64,000 bases of DNA from Bacteroidales bacterium. Its GTDB lineage: Bacteria > Bacteroidota > Bacteroidia > Bacteroidales > UBA10428. This document shows, piece after piece, positions 9,879-18,554 of the stretch. The notes beneath the pieces are model-generated. The model was not told where the DNA came from and did no database searches. It saw nothing but the letters and a program-made list of their open reading frames with translations. Location of the stretch: the NCBI GenBank assembly GCA_016929525.1, contig JAFGIP010000092.1, positions 1 to 64,000 on the forward strand, written 5' to 3'. Position 1 is the stretch's first letter. Each line of letters opens with the position of its first letter. A program made the translations under genes and the position numbers.

Positions 9879-10297
9879 CATATCAATTAAATGAAAAAAC
9901 ACAAAGGCTTGATATAAGCTTATTAGCTATCGAAGCTGCTGAAGAACTTGTCCGCTCCCAAAGAAATATTTCAACTGATTTTAAATCAGTTAAAATATTA
10001 GCTTCTATTCTTCAGGAATCATTTTCTGACAGTTTAAAAGAATCCGGCGCATATAGATTGGATCATGCCTCAGTAGTATCTGATGCTATGTCAAACTCTT
10101 TGGATGCTGCTTTTGGCCAAAAAACCATTGCAGAGATAGCAAACGAAGCAATAAAGATTGCTAACCAACTTAATCCTGATAATATTAGTTCAAAGGACGA
10201 AGAAATTAAGAAATTGGTAGCTTTTTGCGTAGCGTTATCAGATAGTGCAGCCCTTTACAGAGAAGAAGTGGAAGATTTAAAGAAACATTTTGCCTAG
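9875..10297 (+). CDS. Hypothetical helical protein, second gene of the cassette
   Basis: I do not recognise this 140-residue protein. It is predicted mostly helical, with no signal peptide, membrane segment or Cys/His cluster. The middle contains LDHASVVSDAMSNSLDAAFG and the C-terminal third is acidic (SSKDEEIKKLV, YREEVEDLKKHF). It overlaps the RHH gene by four bases and the peptidase-like gene by eight, so its product is presumably made in step with both. It may be an adaptor or inhibitor. Nothing in the sequence shows catalysis. Confidence 0.7.
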   Translation: MTYQLNEKTQRLDISLLAIEAAEELVRSQRNISTDFKSVKILASILQESFSDSLKESGAYRLDHASVVSDAMSNSLDAAFGQKTIAEIANEAIKIANQLNPDNISSKDEEIKKLVAFCVALSDSAALYREEVEDLKKHFA

Positions 10298-11465
10298 TTT
10301 AGATTATAAGCAGTTTACGATTTCAAGGATCGAAGCTTTTTTGAAGCAGATCCAGCATCTAAAGGAATTAGATTTTCCTTATTTGGATTCTAGTGAAGCT
10401 CTCGATAAAATTTCAAAACATATAACAGATCAACATGACGCCGTTTCAAAATCTGTTTTAATAGATGATGCTTTAAAATCAAGATGTTCTCGAGCTTCAG
10501 ATCAGTTATTTATTTTCCAGAGATACTTAGGATATATTTCAAAATCCTCCGAACCGATAAACAGTTTCGAAATTTATTTCTCATTCAGGAGGTTAGCAGC
10601 AAGGATTTTAGGTGAACATACCAGATTGATTATAAGCTCCGAATGGGAGTATTATAGTCCTGTCAACTTTTCAATCCCGACTGAATTAAGTAATTTTGTT
10701 TTTATTGGATTACCCGTAGCTGAAGCAGAAAATCCCTTAATAGTGCCTCTCAGTGGCCATGAACTTGGTCATTCCATATGGGATAATACAAGCTTCGATA
10801 ATAAATATCGAGCGCTCCTTCAAACAGAAATCTTGACAAAATATTCAAGTAGCTATGATAACACCGAGATCGGCTACATGACAGAAGTATCTCTAATTAA
10901 ATGTATTGAGTATTTCTGCGATTTTATTGGAATTGGTCTATTCGGAGAATCATACCTTTATTCATTTTCCTATTTGTTAGCACCAAAGATTAGTAAATCC
11001 CTTAATCAAAGTCATCCAAATGCCAAGAACAGAGCAATAGCAATGCTTAAAGCTGCCAAGCATTTTAACAATGACTTGCCCACTAATTTTGAAAATCTCT
11101 TTAAAACTCAACTAAATCCATCTATTAACAGAAGAGATAAATTGCTTGAAATATCTGAAAATATAGCGTCAAGTCAAGTTGACGCACTGATTCAAGATGT
11201 AAGCATTTTATTGAAAAATAAAGGAGTTATTTATGCAAAACCATCTAATTATTCTGAACTAAAATCCCAAATACTTTCTGGTGTTCCAGTAAGTTCGGCA
11301 AATTCACTAGCAGATATTACAAATGTTGCATGGGATGTATACTTTGAGGAAAATAAGTGGGATGACATAAAAATTTCTGAAAATAAAAAAATTGCTTTCC
11401 TAAATGAACTTACTATTAAATCATATGAAATTCTCGAAATAAACCAACGACTCCTTGAAAAATGA
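10290..11465 (+). CDS. HExxH zinc metallopeptidase-like protein, third gene of the cassette
   Basis: This 391-residue cytoplasmic protein starts with TTG (10290), eight bases inside the previous gene. No other in-frame start is nearby. The key segment is PLSGHELGHSIWDN, with the zinc-peptidase HELGH at 157-161. About 45 residues later, CIEYFCDFIGIGLFG offers Glu207 or Asp211 as a third zinc ligand, as in gluzincin-like folds. A further conserved-looking block is SHPNAKNRAIAMLKAAKHF (241-259). The N-terminal 130 residues are helical and may sense a partner. It has no signal peptide or transmembrane segment, so it would act inside the cell. It is coupled to a dCTP-deaminase-like gene by an ATGA overlap. 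I do not recognise the family, and the substrate is unknown. Confidence 0.7.
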   Translation: MPSLDYKQFTISRIEAFLKQIQHLKELDFPYLDSSEALDKISKHITDQHDAVSKSVLIDDALKSRCSRASDQLFIFQRYLGYISKSSEPINSFEIYFSFRRLAARILGEHTRLIISSEWEYYSPVNFSIPTELSNFVFIGLPVAEAENPLIVPLSGHELGHSIWDNTSFDNKYRALLQTEILTKYSSSYDNTEIGYMTEVSLIKCIEYFCDFIGIGLFGESYLYSFSYLLAPKISKSLNQSHPNAKNRAIAMLKAAKHFNNDLPTNFENLFKTQLNPSINRRDKLLEISENIASSQVDALIQDVSILLKNKGVIYAKPSNYSELKSQILSGVPVSSANSLADITNVAWDVYFEENKWDDIKISENKKIAFLNELTIKSYEILEINQRLLEK

Positions 11466-12073
11466 TCCTAAAGTCAGATATTGTTTATGAACGGCTTCAA
11501 GCAGAAGATGAAACAAAGCTTGTTATACAACCAATTGATATTGAAGAACTAAAAAACAGCGGTTCCTCATCTGTTGATATGCGGCTTGGAACTAGATTCT
11601 TATCCACCAAACATAGTCGATGTACAATCCTTGATATCGAAGCAGAAGATAAAGATATCAACAAGGAAAAAAGATTAATGGAATCTCATTATGTCCCTTT
11701 TGGGAAAAGTTTCATTCTTCATCCAAGAGATTTTGTTTTAGGGGTTACACTTGAATGGATTAAGCTACCTTATGACTTATCTGGTTATGTTCAAGGTAGA
11801 TCTTCGTGGGGTCGTAGAGGATTAGTAATTGCTACTGCTGTAGGTGTTCATAGCGGTTTTAGTGGTTGTTTAACTCTTGAAATAACTAACTTAGGGGAAG
11901 TTCCTATTGCAATATATCCAGGAATGACAATATGCCAATTATTTCTACATAAAGTTCACACTTCAATACAAACTTCCGATTCGACCACTTTTTTTGGTAA
12001 ATCGAAACCTGTTCTTGGACGTATCTTATTAGATAAAACAGCCCGGAAACTTGCCGGATTTAAAACAACCTAA
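11462..12073 (+). CDS. dCTP deaminase / dUTPase-fold protein, fourth gene of the cassette
   Basis: The 203 residues follow the Dcd trimer fold. Key motifs are QGRSSWGRRGL (Ser114, Ser115, Arg118, matching the RSSLARLGL nucleotide-binding motif of Dcd), GFSGCLTLEITNLG (Glu140, matching the catalytic Glu of Dcd) and YPGMTICQL near the C-terminus. Dcd enzymes convert dCTP to dUTP, some on to dUMP. Stand-alone dCTP deaminases are known anti-phage nucleotide-depletion effectors. One oddity: the Asp that precedes PGW in housekeeping Dcd appears as His130 (GVHSGFSG), which may change sugar or base recognition. The ATG overlaps the metallopeptidase stop as ATGA. Deaminase activity is inferred. Confidence 0.8.
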   Translation: MILKSDIVYERLQAEDETKLVIQPIDIEELKNSGSSSVDMRLGTRFLSTKHSRCTILDIEAEDKDINKEKRLMESHYVPFGKSFILHPRDFVLGVTLEWIKLPYDLSGYVQGRSSWGRRGLVIATAVGVHSGFSGCLTLEITNLGEVPIAIYPGMTICQLFLHKVHTSIQTSDSTTFFGKSKPVLGRILLDKTARKLAGFKTT

Positions 12074-12083
12074 ATTGTCGATT

Positions 12084-12767
12084 TTACTCAAACATCTTTT
12101 CAAGCAAACCTACTAGCATCAATTCATTTTGTGGAACACCATTCATTTCAAATGCAGATATTTCACAATCGAAAATGCTTGTTACTTTGAATTGGAGTAA
12201 AGCATCTACAGGCTTACCATCGAATGTCATTCCTCCTTTCATATTGACATAAAAGCCTTCTATTTCAACATCAAAAAAGGATTCCCATTTCGGTTCACTA
12301 AAAAATCCATTTACAGCCTCTGTAACTGTTTTGTCAGGGTATCGTTTTGGACTGTATACCTGTGCAACAAGTACACCAAGCTCTCCCTTGTATTTGTTTT
12401 TCACCATCTTCATCACAGCAGGACTTCCATCAGAATGATTACCTTTTATCTCTAAAGTACTATCTGGAAGATATGTTGCTACTCCTGTAATGGTATCACC
12501 ATCGATAATTAACTCTACTTTTGCTGATGAGGTTTTCCAAGACCCTTTACTAAAACCATACCCATCACCTCCATACAAAATATTACTTGCCCTAAAGTCA
12601 AGGAACAATCCATCATTCTTACTTACTAATTCTACATCACCTGAGGTAATTGATTGAACATTCCATATGCCGACCAAGTCAATACTTTGGGTGCTGGATG
12701 AGCAGGCAGTAATACAACAAAAGAGGGCAAAAAACTTAATAGACTGTTTTATTGTTTTCATAATCAT
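12084..12767 (-). CDS. Putative lipoprotein, island cargo
   Basis: This 227-residue protein has a lipoprotein signal (IKFFALFCCITACSSS; probable lipid Cys in ITAC). The mature part begins DLVGIWNVQSI and continues with strand-rich motifs (SKGSWKTSSAKVELI, LEIKGNHSDG), resembling a lipocalin-like barrel. The C-terminal half (FDVEIEGFYVNMKGGMTFDGKP) is unassigned. It converges on the dCTP-deaminase-like gene with a 10-base gap, so it is not part of that cassette. Its upstream region is a long nested inverted repeat. Two ATG starts are possible (12767 or 12761). The function is unknown. Confidence 0.65.
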   Translation of the reverse strand: MIMKTIKQSIKFFALFCCITACSSSTQSIDLVGIWNVQSITSGDVELVSKNDGLFLDFRASNILYGGDGYGFSKGSWKTSSAKVELIIDGDTITGVATYLPDSTLEIKGNHSDGSPAVMKMVKNKYKGELGVLVAQVYSPKRYPDKTVTEAVNGFFSEPKWESFFDVEIEGFYVNMKGGMTFDGKPVDALLQFKVTSIFDCEISAFEMNGVPQNELMLVGLLEKMFE

Positions 12768-12805
12768 ATATTTAATTAATAAAAAAAGGCGTAGCCTCGG
12801 TCATT

Positions 12806-12914
12806 TGCTCCGAAGGCACGCCAATGCCTACTACGAGTAATGCCAAGGTACGCCCATTCGGCGTCCCTGAACATTTTTCCCTCGTAGTATAAATTTTTGG
12901 CGTTTTTCGGAGCA
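12806..12914. repeat. Nested inverted-repeat structure (possible structured RNA or recombination site)
   Basis: Four stems nest around one axis: 12806-12814 with 12906-12914 (9 bp), 12819-12824 with 12897-12902 (6 bp), 12829-12837 with 12881-12889 (9 bp), and an inner ACGCC/GGCGT hairpin (12850-12854 with 12860-12864). Short asymmetric loops separate the stems. The segment is far richer in G+C than its surroundings. It lies in the 232-base gap between the lipoprotein start and the end of the serine recombinase gene. The folded-strand look recalls integron attC sites or a structured RNA, but no known consensus was matched. Confidence 0.6.
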
Positions 12915-12999
12915 GGAAAAAGTCGGTAACTATATTTTCACAATTTCTTTATTCTATATTTTCAAATTTTAGGGTTTATTACTCAAATTTAACTACTAT

Positions 13000-13620
13000 T
13001 TATATTCTGTCAATATAATTCTTGTAACTATTATAACTCATCTTACTATCTCCGGGCATTTGGTTGTTAATGATTTTCTCAATTGCCCTTACAGACAAAC
13101 CCATTTTCCGATATTCTAGGATTTGGTCTTTGTATGGGTCAAGCTTAAAACCATCTTTGTTTTTACTTCCTTTGGGGCGACCTAGCTTTTTGCCGTTTGC
13201 TTTTGCAACCGCAAGACCTTGTTTTGTTCTCATAGAAATGAAGTCTCTCTCAGCTTCCGCAAAATAACTATATACAGCCAACAAGAGTTTTCCATGACTT
13301 GCAGTAGTAGAAAGTTCAGGCTGCCTTACAAATTCAATTTTTACACCTTTTTCAGTAAGAGCCTCAATGATATTTAAAACTTCCAACATGTTTCTACCTA
13401 ATCGGCTAAGTTCAGCAACCCATAATAAATCCCCCTTGCTAACTTTATTCAGAAGTTCTTCAATTCTTCTTTCCTTTAATGACTTCTTCGAAGATATTTC
13501 AATTTGCAGCATGTCATCTATAAGTAGTTTTCGCTGCTGTGAATACTCATTTAGCAGGTGTCTTTGTTTTTCTAAATCCTGCTTATCTGTGCTTACTCTT
13601 ATATATCCAAAAACACTCAT
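13000..13620 (-). CDS. Serine recombinase (resolvase/invertase family)
   Basis: The 206-residue protein starts at the ATG at 13620 (MSVFGYIRVST); nine extra codons upstream to 13647 are unlikely. The catalytic Ser10 lies in GYIRVSTDKQ. Further family motifs are ELSRLGRNMLEVLNIIEAL and GKLLLAVYSYFAEAERDFI. The C-terminus ends in GKKLGRPKGSKNKD followed by a helix-turn-helix. This is the size and layout of Tn3-type resolvases and Hin/Gin invertases. A nested inverted repeat lies just downstream, and the intergenic A+T-rich stretch upstream (13621-13756) could hold its recombination site. It may resolve or invert part of the island. Confidence 0.88.
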   Translation of the reverse strand: MSVFGYIRVSTDKQDLEKQRHLLNEYSQQRKLLIDDMLQIEISSKKSLKERRIEELLNKVSKGDLLWVAELSRLGRNMLEVLNIIEALTEKGVKIEFVRQPELSTTASHGKLLLAVYSYFAEAERDFISMRTKQGLAVAKANGKKLGRPKGSKNKDGFKLDPYKDQILEYRKMGLSVRAIEKIINNQMPGDSKMSYNSYKNYIDRI

Positions 13621-13756
13621 TTTAAATAAAAAGGTTTTTTTACACATAAATTTAGTTATTTATACGCAAATAAACCGATAATTGTTTTGAAATATATTCG
13701 AAATTTTAAGGTCCGTTATTTTTGCAATAAATAATAAACCTTGAAGGATTGAGTAA

Positions 13757-14785
13757 TCAAGAGATTTTGCTCATATTCAGATTTTCCGACTTCCAATCTG
13801 ATATACATTTCTTTTCCTCATCAAATGAAATCCCAATTAAGTGAATGACTTTTTTATGACGTAAGTATGGCTCATAATATTTTTTCTCATATATCTGGTC
13901 AATAGCTTCTTTAGCGTTTGTTACCTTACATTCAATTATATAAATATATTTTTTCAATTCAATTATTGTATCCGACCTGCCCCGGGAAGTACTTATTTCG
14001 GAGTTGGTTCTTCGATTAATCATTACAACTATTATATGCATAATAGCATGATAAAATTTTTCATGTTCTCCAAATATTTGATACGGAATAGTTGAAATTA
14101 TGGACTTTAATCCATTGATAAACTCACTGACGTTATTTTTATTAAGTGCCTCTAATATATCATCGGTATAATTATCTGGTAATTTTTCGATTTCCCTTTT
14201 CTGCTCTTTCTTCCTATTTATATGATCAATAATCTGCTTGGTAAACTTATGAGGTCTATTAAACACAGTCAATAAATTTCTATCAAGTTGAAATTCCAGT
14301 CTCTTTTCACCTTCTAAGATTATTATGGTGTTTGAGTTTACCGTTTTAAACTGGATACTAAGTTTCTCATCGATAGTCAACTTTTCAAGGTTACGAGAGA
14401 TGAAATTTCCTTGAACCACATTTAATTGAAATATGTGAAATTGAAATTCAAAACCGACAACTGAAAAAATAATAATATTAAGAACAATGTACTTGGGGTT
14501 GTGATGCTTATTTAGTTCAGAAACTCTGGCAATCTGCTCTACTTCAGGATTAATGAATTCTTCATCATCCAATTTTATATAGTTAATCCCATAGCCCCAG
14601 AAATCACCATTAAAAATTGGAAAGTCAATGTTTAATCTATTTAACTCATTCTCAAAGTTTATTCCACTTCTAATAACCGAATCCAACATACCTCCCTTTC
14701 CACCGAGAACTCTACTATATCTGAATATCCTTTTTCTCAACAAGTTGAAAAAATCTTCAGACAATATATAATCTCTATCAATCAT
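13757..14785 (-). CDS. PD-(D/E)XK nuclease-domain protein downstream of the restriction genes
   Basis: In this 342-residue protein the C-terminal part (about 205-335) matches the nuclease domain usually found behind DUF1703-type AAA proteins: GRSDTIIELKKYIYIIECKV with Asp272, Glu285 and Lys287, then Gln298. The N-terminal 200 residues are not the usual AAA ATPase, since no Walker motifs are seen. They begin MIDRDYILSEDFFNLLRKR and I do not recognise them. It is the last gene of a minus-strand series, 13 bases after the HARE-PD-(D/E)XK gene and 0.75 kb after hsdR, so it is probably co-transcribed with them. Likely an accessory DNA-cutting or DNA-sensing factor. Confidence 0.7.
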   Translation of the reverse strand: MIDRDYILSEDFFNLLRKRIFRYSRVLGGKGGMLDSVIRSGINFENELNRLNIDFPIFNGDFWGYGINYIKLDDEEFINPEVEQIARVSELNKHHNPKYIVLNIIIFSVVGFEFQFHIFQLNVVQGNFISRNLEKLTIDEKLSIQFKTVNSNTIIILEGEKRLEFQLDRNLLTVFNRPHKFTKQIIDHINRKKEQKREIEKLPDNYTDDILEALNKNNVSEFINGLKSIISTIPYQIFGEHEKFYHAIMHIIVVMINRRTNSEISTSRGRSDTIIELKKYIYIIECKVTNAKEAIDQIYEKKYYEPYLRHKKVIHLIGISFDEEKKCISDWKSENLNMSKIS

Positions 14786-14798
14786 ATAATTTAATTAG

Positions 14799-15530
14799 TT
14801 ATTTTATAACCTCCCAATTATTCCAATAATAGACAATTGGATTGGAGAGAGTGCCTATAAAAATTTCATCTTTCCGGACTTTTAATGTAACTGAAAACCG
14901 TTCATGGTTTTTGACTTCCTTGATTATATTTGAAAAAATAAGCTCATCTATTTTATGTGCCGGTAAAATCAATACAGATTTTGAAATATCTTCATGAATC
15001 ATTACAAATACATAATAGACATTACCAGCATACTCTCTTTCAAGTGCAACCTTGCGCACATTAAATACAAATTGATTATTTATTTCATTTGCTGTTTTAA
15101 CCTGCAATGAAAACAGTTTATTATTTTTTGTGGCGATTAAATCCATACCAACATCAACACTCATGATACTTGCATTAAACCCACGAAGTAGAAGTTCACT
15201 ACAGACATAAAATTCACCCGATTTTGCTACATAATTGCTTCCCCCGGAATCATCTCCTTTAACAGTAGAAGATTTCATCAGCTTATGTTTGGGTTGGTCT
15301 ATAGGTTTAGGATTAATACCAAAAATAGCAGGAGCTATTCTAATAAAAGTTGATGCCTCACCTAAAGAAGCAATTTCAGTAGTAATTTGCGCATTCATCG
15401 AAGCATCCGGCGTTTTACCTTCACTTTCCAGAATGCCTTTTTCCAAAGCTCTTTTTGTGATTTCCTTATAATGTAAAGGTTCACCAGCCTCTTTTAGGAT
15501 TTCGATTGCAGCGTTTTTGAATTTATTCAT
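14799..15530 (-). CDS. HARE-HTH plus PD-(D/E)XK endonuclease-like protein
   Basis: Residues 1-75 (FKNAAIEILKEAGEPLHYKE ... IAPAIFGINP) are a HARE-HTH winged-helix domain, a module often tied to restriction systems and DNA-modification sensing. Residues about 100-235 form a PD-(D/E)XK-like domain: GEFYVCSELLLRGF, then VDVGMDLIA (Asp126 or Asp130) and LFSLQVKT (Gln143, Lys145). The usual Glu is replaced by Gln, a known variant. It begins nine bases after hsdR, with which it is surely co-transcribed. It may restrict or recognise modified DNA alongside the type I enzyme. Confidence 0.75.
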   Translation of the reverse strand: MNKFKNAAIEILKEAGEPLHYKEITKRALEKGILESEGKTPDASMNAQITTEIASLGEASTFIRIAPAIFGINPKPIDQPKHKLMKSSTVKGDDSGGSNYVAKSGEFYVCSELLLRGFNASIMSVDVGMDLIATKNNKLFSLQVKTANEINNQFVFNVRKVALEREYAGNVYYVFVMIHEDISKSVLILPAHKIDELIFSNIIKEVKNHERFSVTLKVRKDEIFIGTLSNPIVYYWNNWEVIK

Positions 15531-15539
15531 GATTGCACC

Positions 15540-18500
15540 TTATTTCTCAACATTAATATTCTTATATATCGACTTTGCCAGATACTCAAAGATTATGGCA
15601 TTCGCCAGATTCTTATTGTTCAATAGCTTGTTGGTTGTATCATCGTTCAAGTCCATTCTGTCAATCAGCTTCTGATAAAAAAGGTCTTCAAGTTTTCCTT
15701 TTTTAAAGTTTTCAAAAGTATTGGTCAGGGCTTGTTTCACTATTGTTTCATCTGACACCAAATCTATACCCACTTGATCGAAAAAAAGTCTGTCCGCTTG
15801 TGTGAAATCAGTACCGAACCGCTCATTAATATTTTCTATTATGTCCGATAACTCACCTTTATCCTCTTTGTCTTTTCGCATTCCTGCTTCGGTAGCAGGT
15901 TGTAAGCCATATTCTGCCTCCGGGTCAAGAACGATATTACCTTCCATTGTTTTTTGCAGCCGATAGTATTCCAAGCTCACCTCATCCTTTCCCAATTTAA
16001 ACCTATCTGATAAAAGTTTTCTTGGCAGCTTATTTAGCAGCAGTTTACAGTAGGCATAATACTTTTCAAGCTCTATGTCGGCAAAGGGTATAATCTGACT
16101 TAAAAACGCATAAGAACGCACAAATTGCGTGAGTAAATGCTTAAAGTCCTCTTGTTCTTCTTCAGTATCCATTCCATTATACCTATCCACTGCCGGGTCG
16201 ATATAAGCATTTAACATTGCATGGATTTTGTTTTTATGAATATCAATCTTCTTGAAGTACTCTTTGCAGAAGTTATCTACCTCTGTTTGCCAGATTATCT
16301 GCGCTTGTTCCAGTTTTGTCTTTAAATCATACAGTCTGTTCGGATCTGATACTTCCGTAACTGAGGTCAGTTGATAATAAGGCTGAAATGAATTGCGTAT
16401 TTCTTCTTCCTCATTGGCAAAGTCAAGTACAAACGTGTTTTCTTTTCCGGCACAGGTTCTGTTCAACCTACTTAATGTTTGTACTGCCTGAACACCTGAC
16501 AATTTTTTATCTACATACATGGTATGCAGCAAAGGCTGGTCAAATCCGGTCTGGTATTTATCTGCGACCAGTAACAACTGGTATTCATTGGTATTGAATT
16601 TTTCTGGCAACTCCCGTTCTTTGATACCGTTCAACTGTTCTTCTGTCCACTCGCTATCCGGTACTTCGGGGTCAGATACCTTACCAGAGAAAGCTACCAG
16701 TGTCTTTATATTATAATTGTTTGCCTCAATGTATTTCTTGAACTCAAAGTAATACCTGACAGCATGCAATCTGGAACCAGTTACTACCATAGCCTTTGCC
16801 TTTCCTCCAATTTTCCCTGATACTACTTGTTTGAAATGCTCCAACATTACTTCGGTTTTTTGAGAAAGGTTGTAAGGATGCAAGGACAAGAATCTTGCAA
16901 TTGCCCGGCTTGCTTTTTTCTTCTGTACTGTGCGATCTTCGTCTTGCTGTGTGAGTTTATAAAAGGTTTTATAAGTCATGTAGTTTTGCAGTACATCCAA
17001 TATGAAGTTTTCTTCAATAGCTTGCTTCATTGAATACAGATGAAAGGGGCGGGGCTTTCCATCTGCTCCCGTTTCACCGAATACCTCTAATGTTTTCGCT
17101 TTTGGTGTTGCTGTATAACCAAAGAAACTCAAATTTGGCTGCTTTCCTCTGGCTTGCATCGATTGCCGGATTAAATCTTCCGAAGTCAAATCTTCATCAT
17201 TTTCTTTATCAACTGCACTGCCCAATATTTCTTTCATTTGTTTGGATGCTTCACCGCCCTGCGAACTATGAGCTTCATCAACAATTACGGCATACTTATT
17301 TCTGGCAATCTTCTTTAAGGTATCTTTCTTATCAATCCCTTCTTCCTGCGAAAGCCTGTCGATGCTTTCGAGAATGAAAGGGAACTTTTGCAAGGTTGTA
17401 ATAATAATGCTGTTTCCATTGATTAGGGCATCTCTCAGCTGATGTGTATTGACATCTATTTTATGTACTACCCCCTGTTTGTGTTCAAACTGATAAATGG
17501 TATCCTGTAATTGTTTATCCAGAATCCGTCTGTCAGTTATAACAACCACCGAATGAAAAATCTTTTTATCCTCCTTATTGTGCAGACTAAACAGACGATA
17601 AGCCAACCATGCAATGGAATTGGATTTGCCACTACCGGCTGAATGCTGTATCAGGTAATTATGACCTACTTCATTTTCTTTGGCATGCGTTGTAAGCCTG
17701 CGAACAACATCCAACTGGTGAAACCGGGGGAATATCATATTTTCTTTCACATACTTCTTCCCATCCACAATTATCTCCTCTCTGTCGAGATGGATAAACC
17801 TGCCAATAATATCTACCCAGCTATCCTTCTGCCAGACATATTCCCATAAGTAGGATGTTTTATGCCCTTTCGGGTTGGGCGGATTTCCTGCTCCGCCATT
17901 ATAACCAAGATTGAAAGGTAAAAAGAAAGTTTCTTTGCCTTCCAGCTTGGTTGCCAGATACACCTCATCGGTATCAACAGCAAAATGCACCAATGCCCCC
18001 CGTTTAAACTGAAATAAGGTTTCGCGCGGGTCTCTGTCCTCGATAAACTGGCGTTTGGCATTACTGGTATTCTGCCGGGTAAACTGGTTTTTTAACTCTA
18101 CCGTAGCCACTGGAATACCGTTCAGGAATAGAGCAATATCAACTGAATTTTCATTTTTTGTGCTGTAATATACCTGCCGGGTTACTGATAGGATGTTTTG
18201 ATTATAGAGCTTCTCAGTTTCAGGATTTAAAGAGGTTTCCGGCCGGAAGTAAGCAAGGTTAAAATGAATTCCATTATCTGTAAAACCATTACGTAGCACA
18301 TCTATTGCACCCCGGTTTGTCATTTCTTTATCTAAGCGGAACAGGATTTTAGTTTCAATCTCGCTGCGGTGAACCGAGTATAACTTCTTCCATTCTTCGG
18401 GTTGGCTATTTTGAAGAAAACTAAACAAATGCTGTGTATCTACTGCGTATGTTTTGTTAAAGTTTTCTGATATACCTTTAATATAACCGGCACTATCCAA

Positions 18501-18554
18501 TAAGTACTGTTCTATGGCTTCTTCAAATGCGGCTTCTGAATGGATTTTAGTCAT
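15540..18554 (-). CDS. hsdR: Type I restriction enzyme, R (motor/nuclease) subunit
   Basis: The 1004-residue protein has the nuclease motif near the N-terminus: VDIALFLNGIPVATVELKN with Asp139, Glu153 and Lys155. The SF2 translocase follows: Walker A HSAGSGKS at 304-311, DEAH at 426-429, and GYTATPK at 480-485. HsdR uses ATP to translocate DNA through the HsdM/HsdS complex and cuts at a distance from unmodified sites. The length is normal for the family and no break is seen. It is separated from the upstream genes by 198 bases, so it may have its own promoter, and it is followed closely by two more nuclease genes. Confidence 0.95.
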   Translation of the reverse strand: MTKIHSEAAFEEAIEQYLLDSAGYIKGISENFNKTYAVDTQHLFSFLQNSQPEEWKKLYSVHRSEIETKILFRLDKEMTNRGAIDVLRNGFTDNGIHFNLAYFRPETSLNPETEKLYNQNILSVTRQVYYSTKNENSVDIALFLNGIPVATVELKNQFTRQNTSNAKRQFIEDRDPRETLFQFKRGALVHFAVDTDEVYLATKLEGKETFFLPFNLGYNGGAGNPPNPKGHKTSYLWEYVWQKDSWVDIIGRFIHLDREEIIVDGKKYVKENMIFPRFHQLDVVRRLTTHAKENEVGHNYLIQHSAGSGKSNSIAWLAYRLFSLHNKEDKKIFHSVVVITDRRILDKQLQDTIYQFEHKQGVVHKIDVNTHQLRDALINGNSIIITTLQKFPFILESIDRLSQEEGIDKKDTLKKIARNKYAVIVDEAHSSQGGEASKQMKEILGSAVDKENDEDLTSEDLIRQSMQARGKQPNLSFFGYTATPKAKTLEVFGETGADGKPRPFHLYSMKQAIEENFILDVLQNYMTYKTFYKLTQQDEDRTVQKKKASRAIARFLSLHPYNLSQKTEVMLEHFKQVVSGKIGGKAKAMVVTGSRLHAVRYYFEFKKYIEANNYNIKTLVAFSGKVSDPEVPDSEWTEEQLNGIKERELPEKFNTNEYQLLLVADKYQTGFDQPLLHTMYVDKKLSGVQAVQTLSRLNRTCAGKENTFVLDFANEEEEIRNSFQPYYQLTSVTEVSDPNRLYDLKTKLEQAQIIWQTEVDNFCKEYFKKIDIHKNKIHAMLNAYIDPAVDRYNGMDTEEEQEDFKHLLTQFVRSYAFLSQIIPFADIELEKYYAYCKLLLNKLPRKLLSDRFKLGKDEVSLEYYRLQKTMEGNIVLDPEAEYGLQPATEAGMRKDKEDKGELSDIIENINERFGTDFTQADRLFFDQVGIDLVSDETIVKQALTNTFENFKKGKLEDLFYQKLIDRMDLNDDTTNKLLNNKNLANAIIFEYLAKSIYKNINVEK

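Noticed and set aside
9678-10297. Simple two-gene toxin-antitoxin pair (RHH plus 140-residue protein)
   Set aside because: The 140-residue protein has no known toxin motif, and both genes are coupled to two further genes, so a four-gene unit fits better.
12780-12930. CRISPR array or retron RNA
   Set aside because: There are no regular direct repeats with spacers and no reverse transcriptase gene; the stems nest round one centre.
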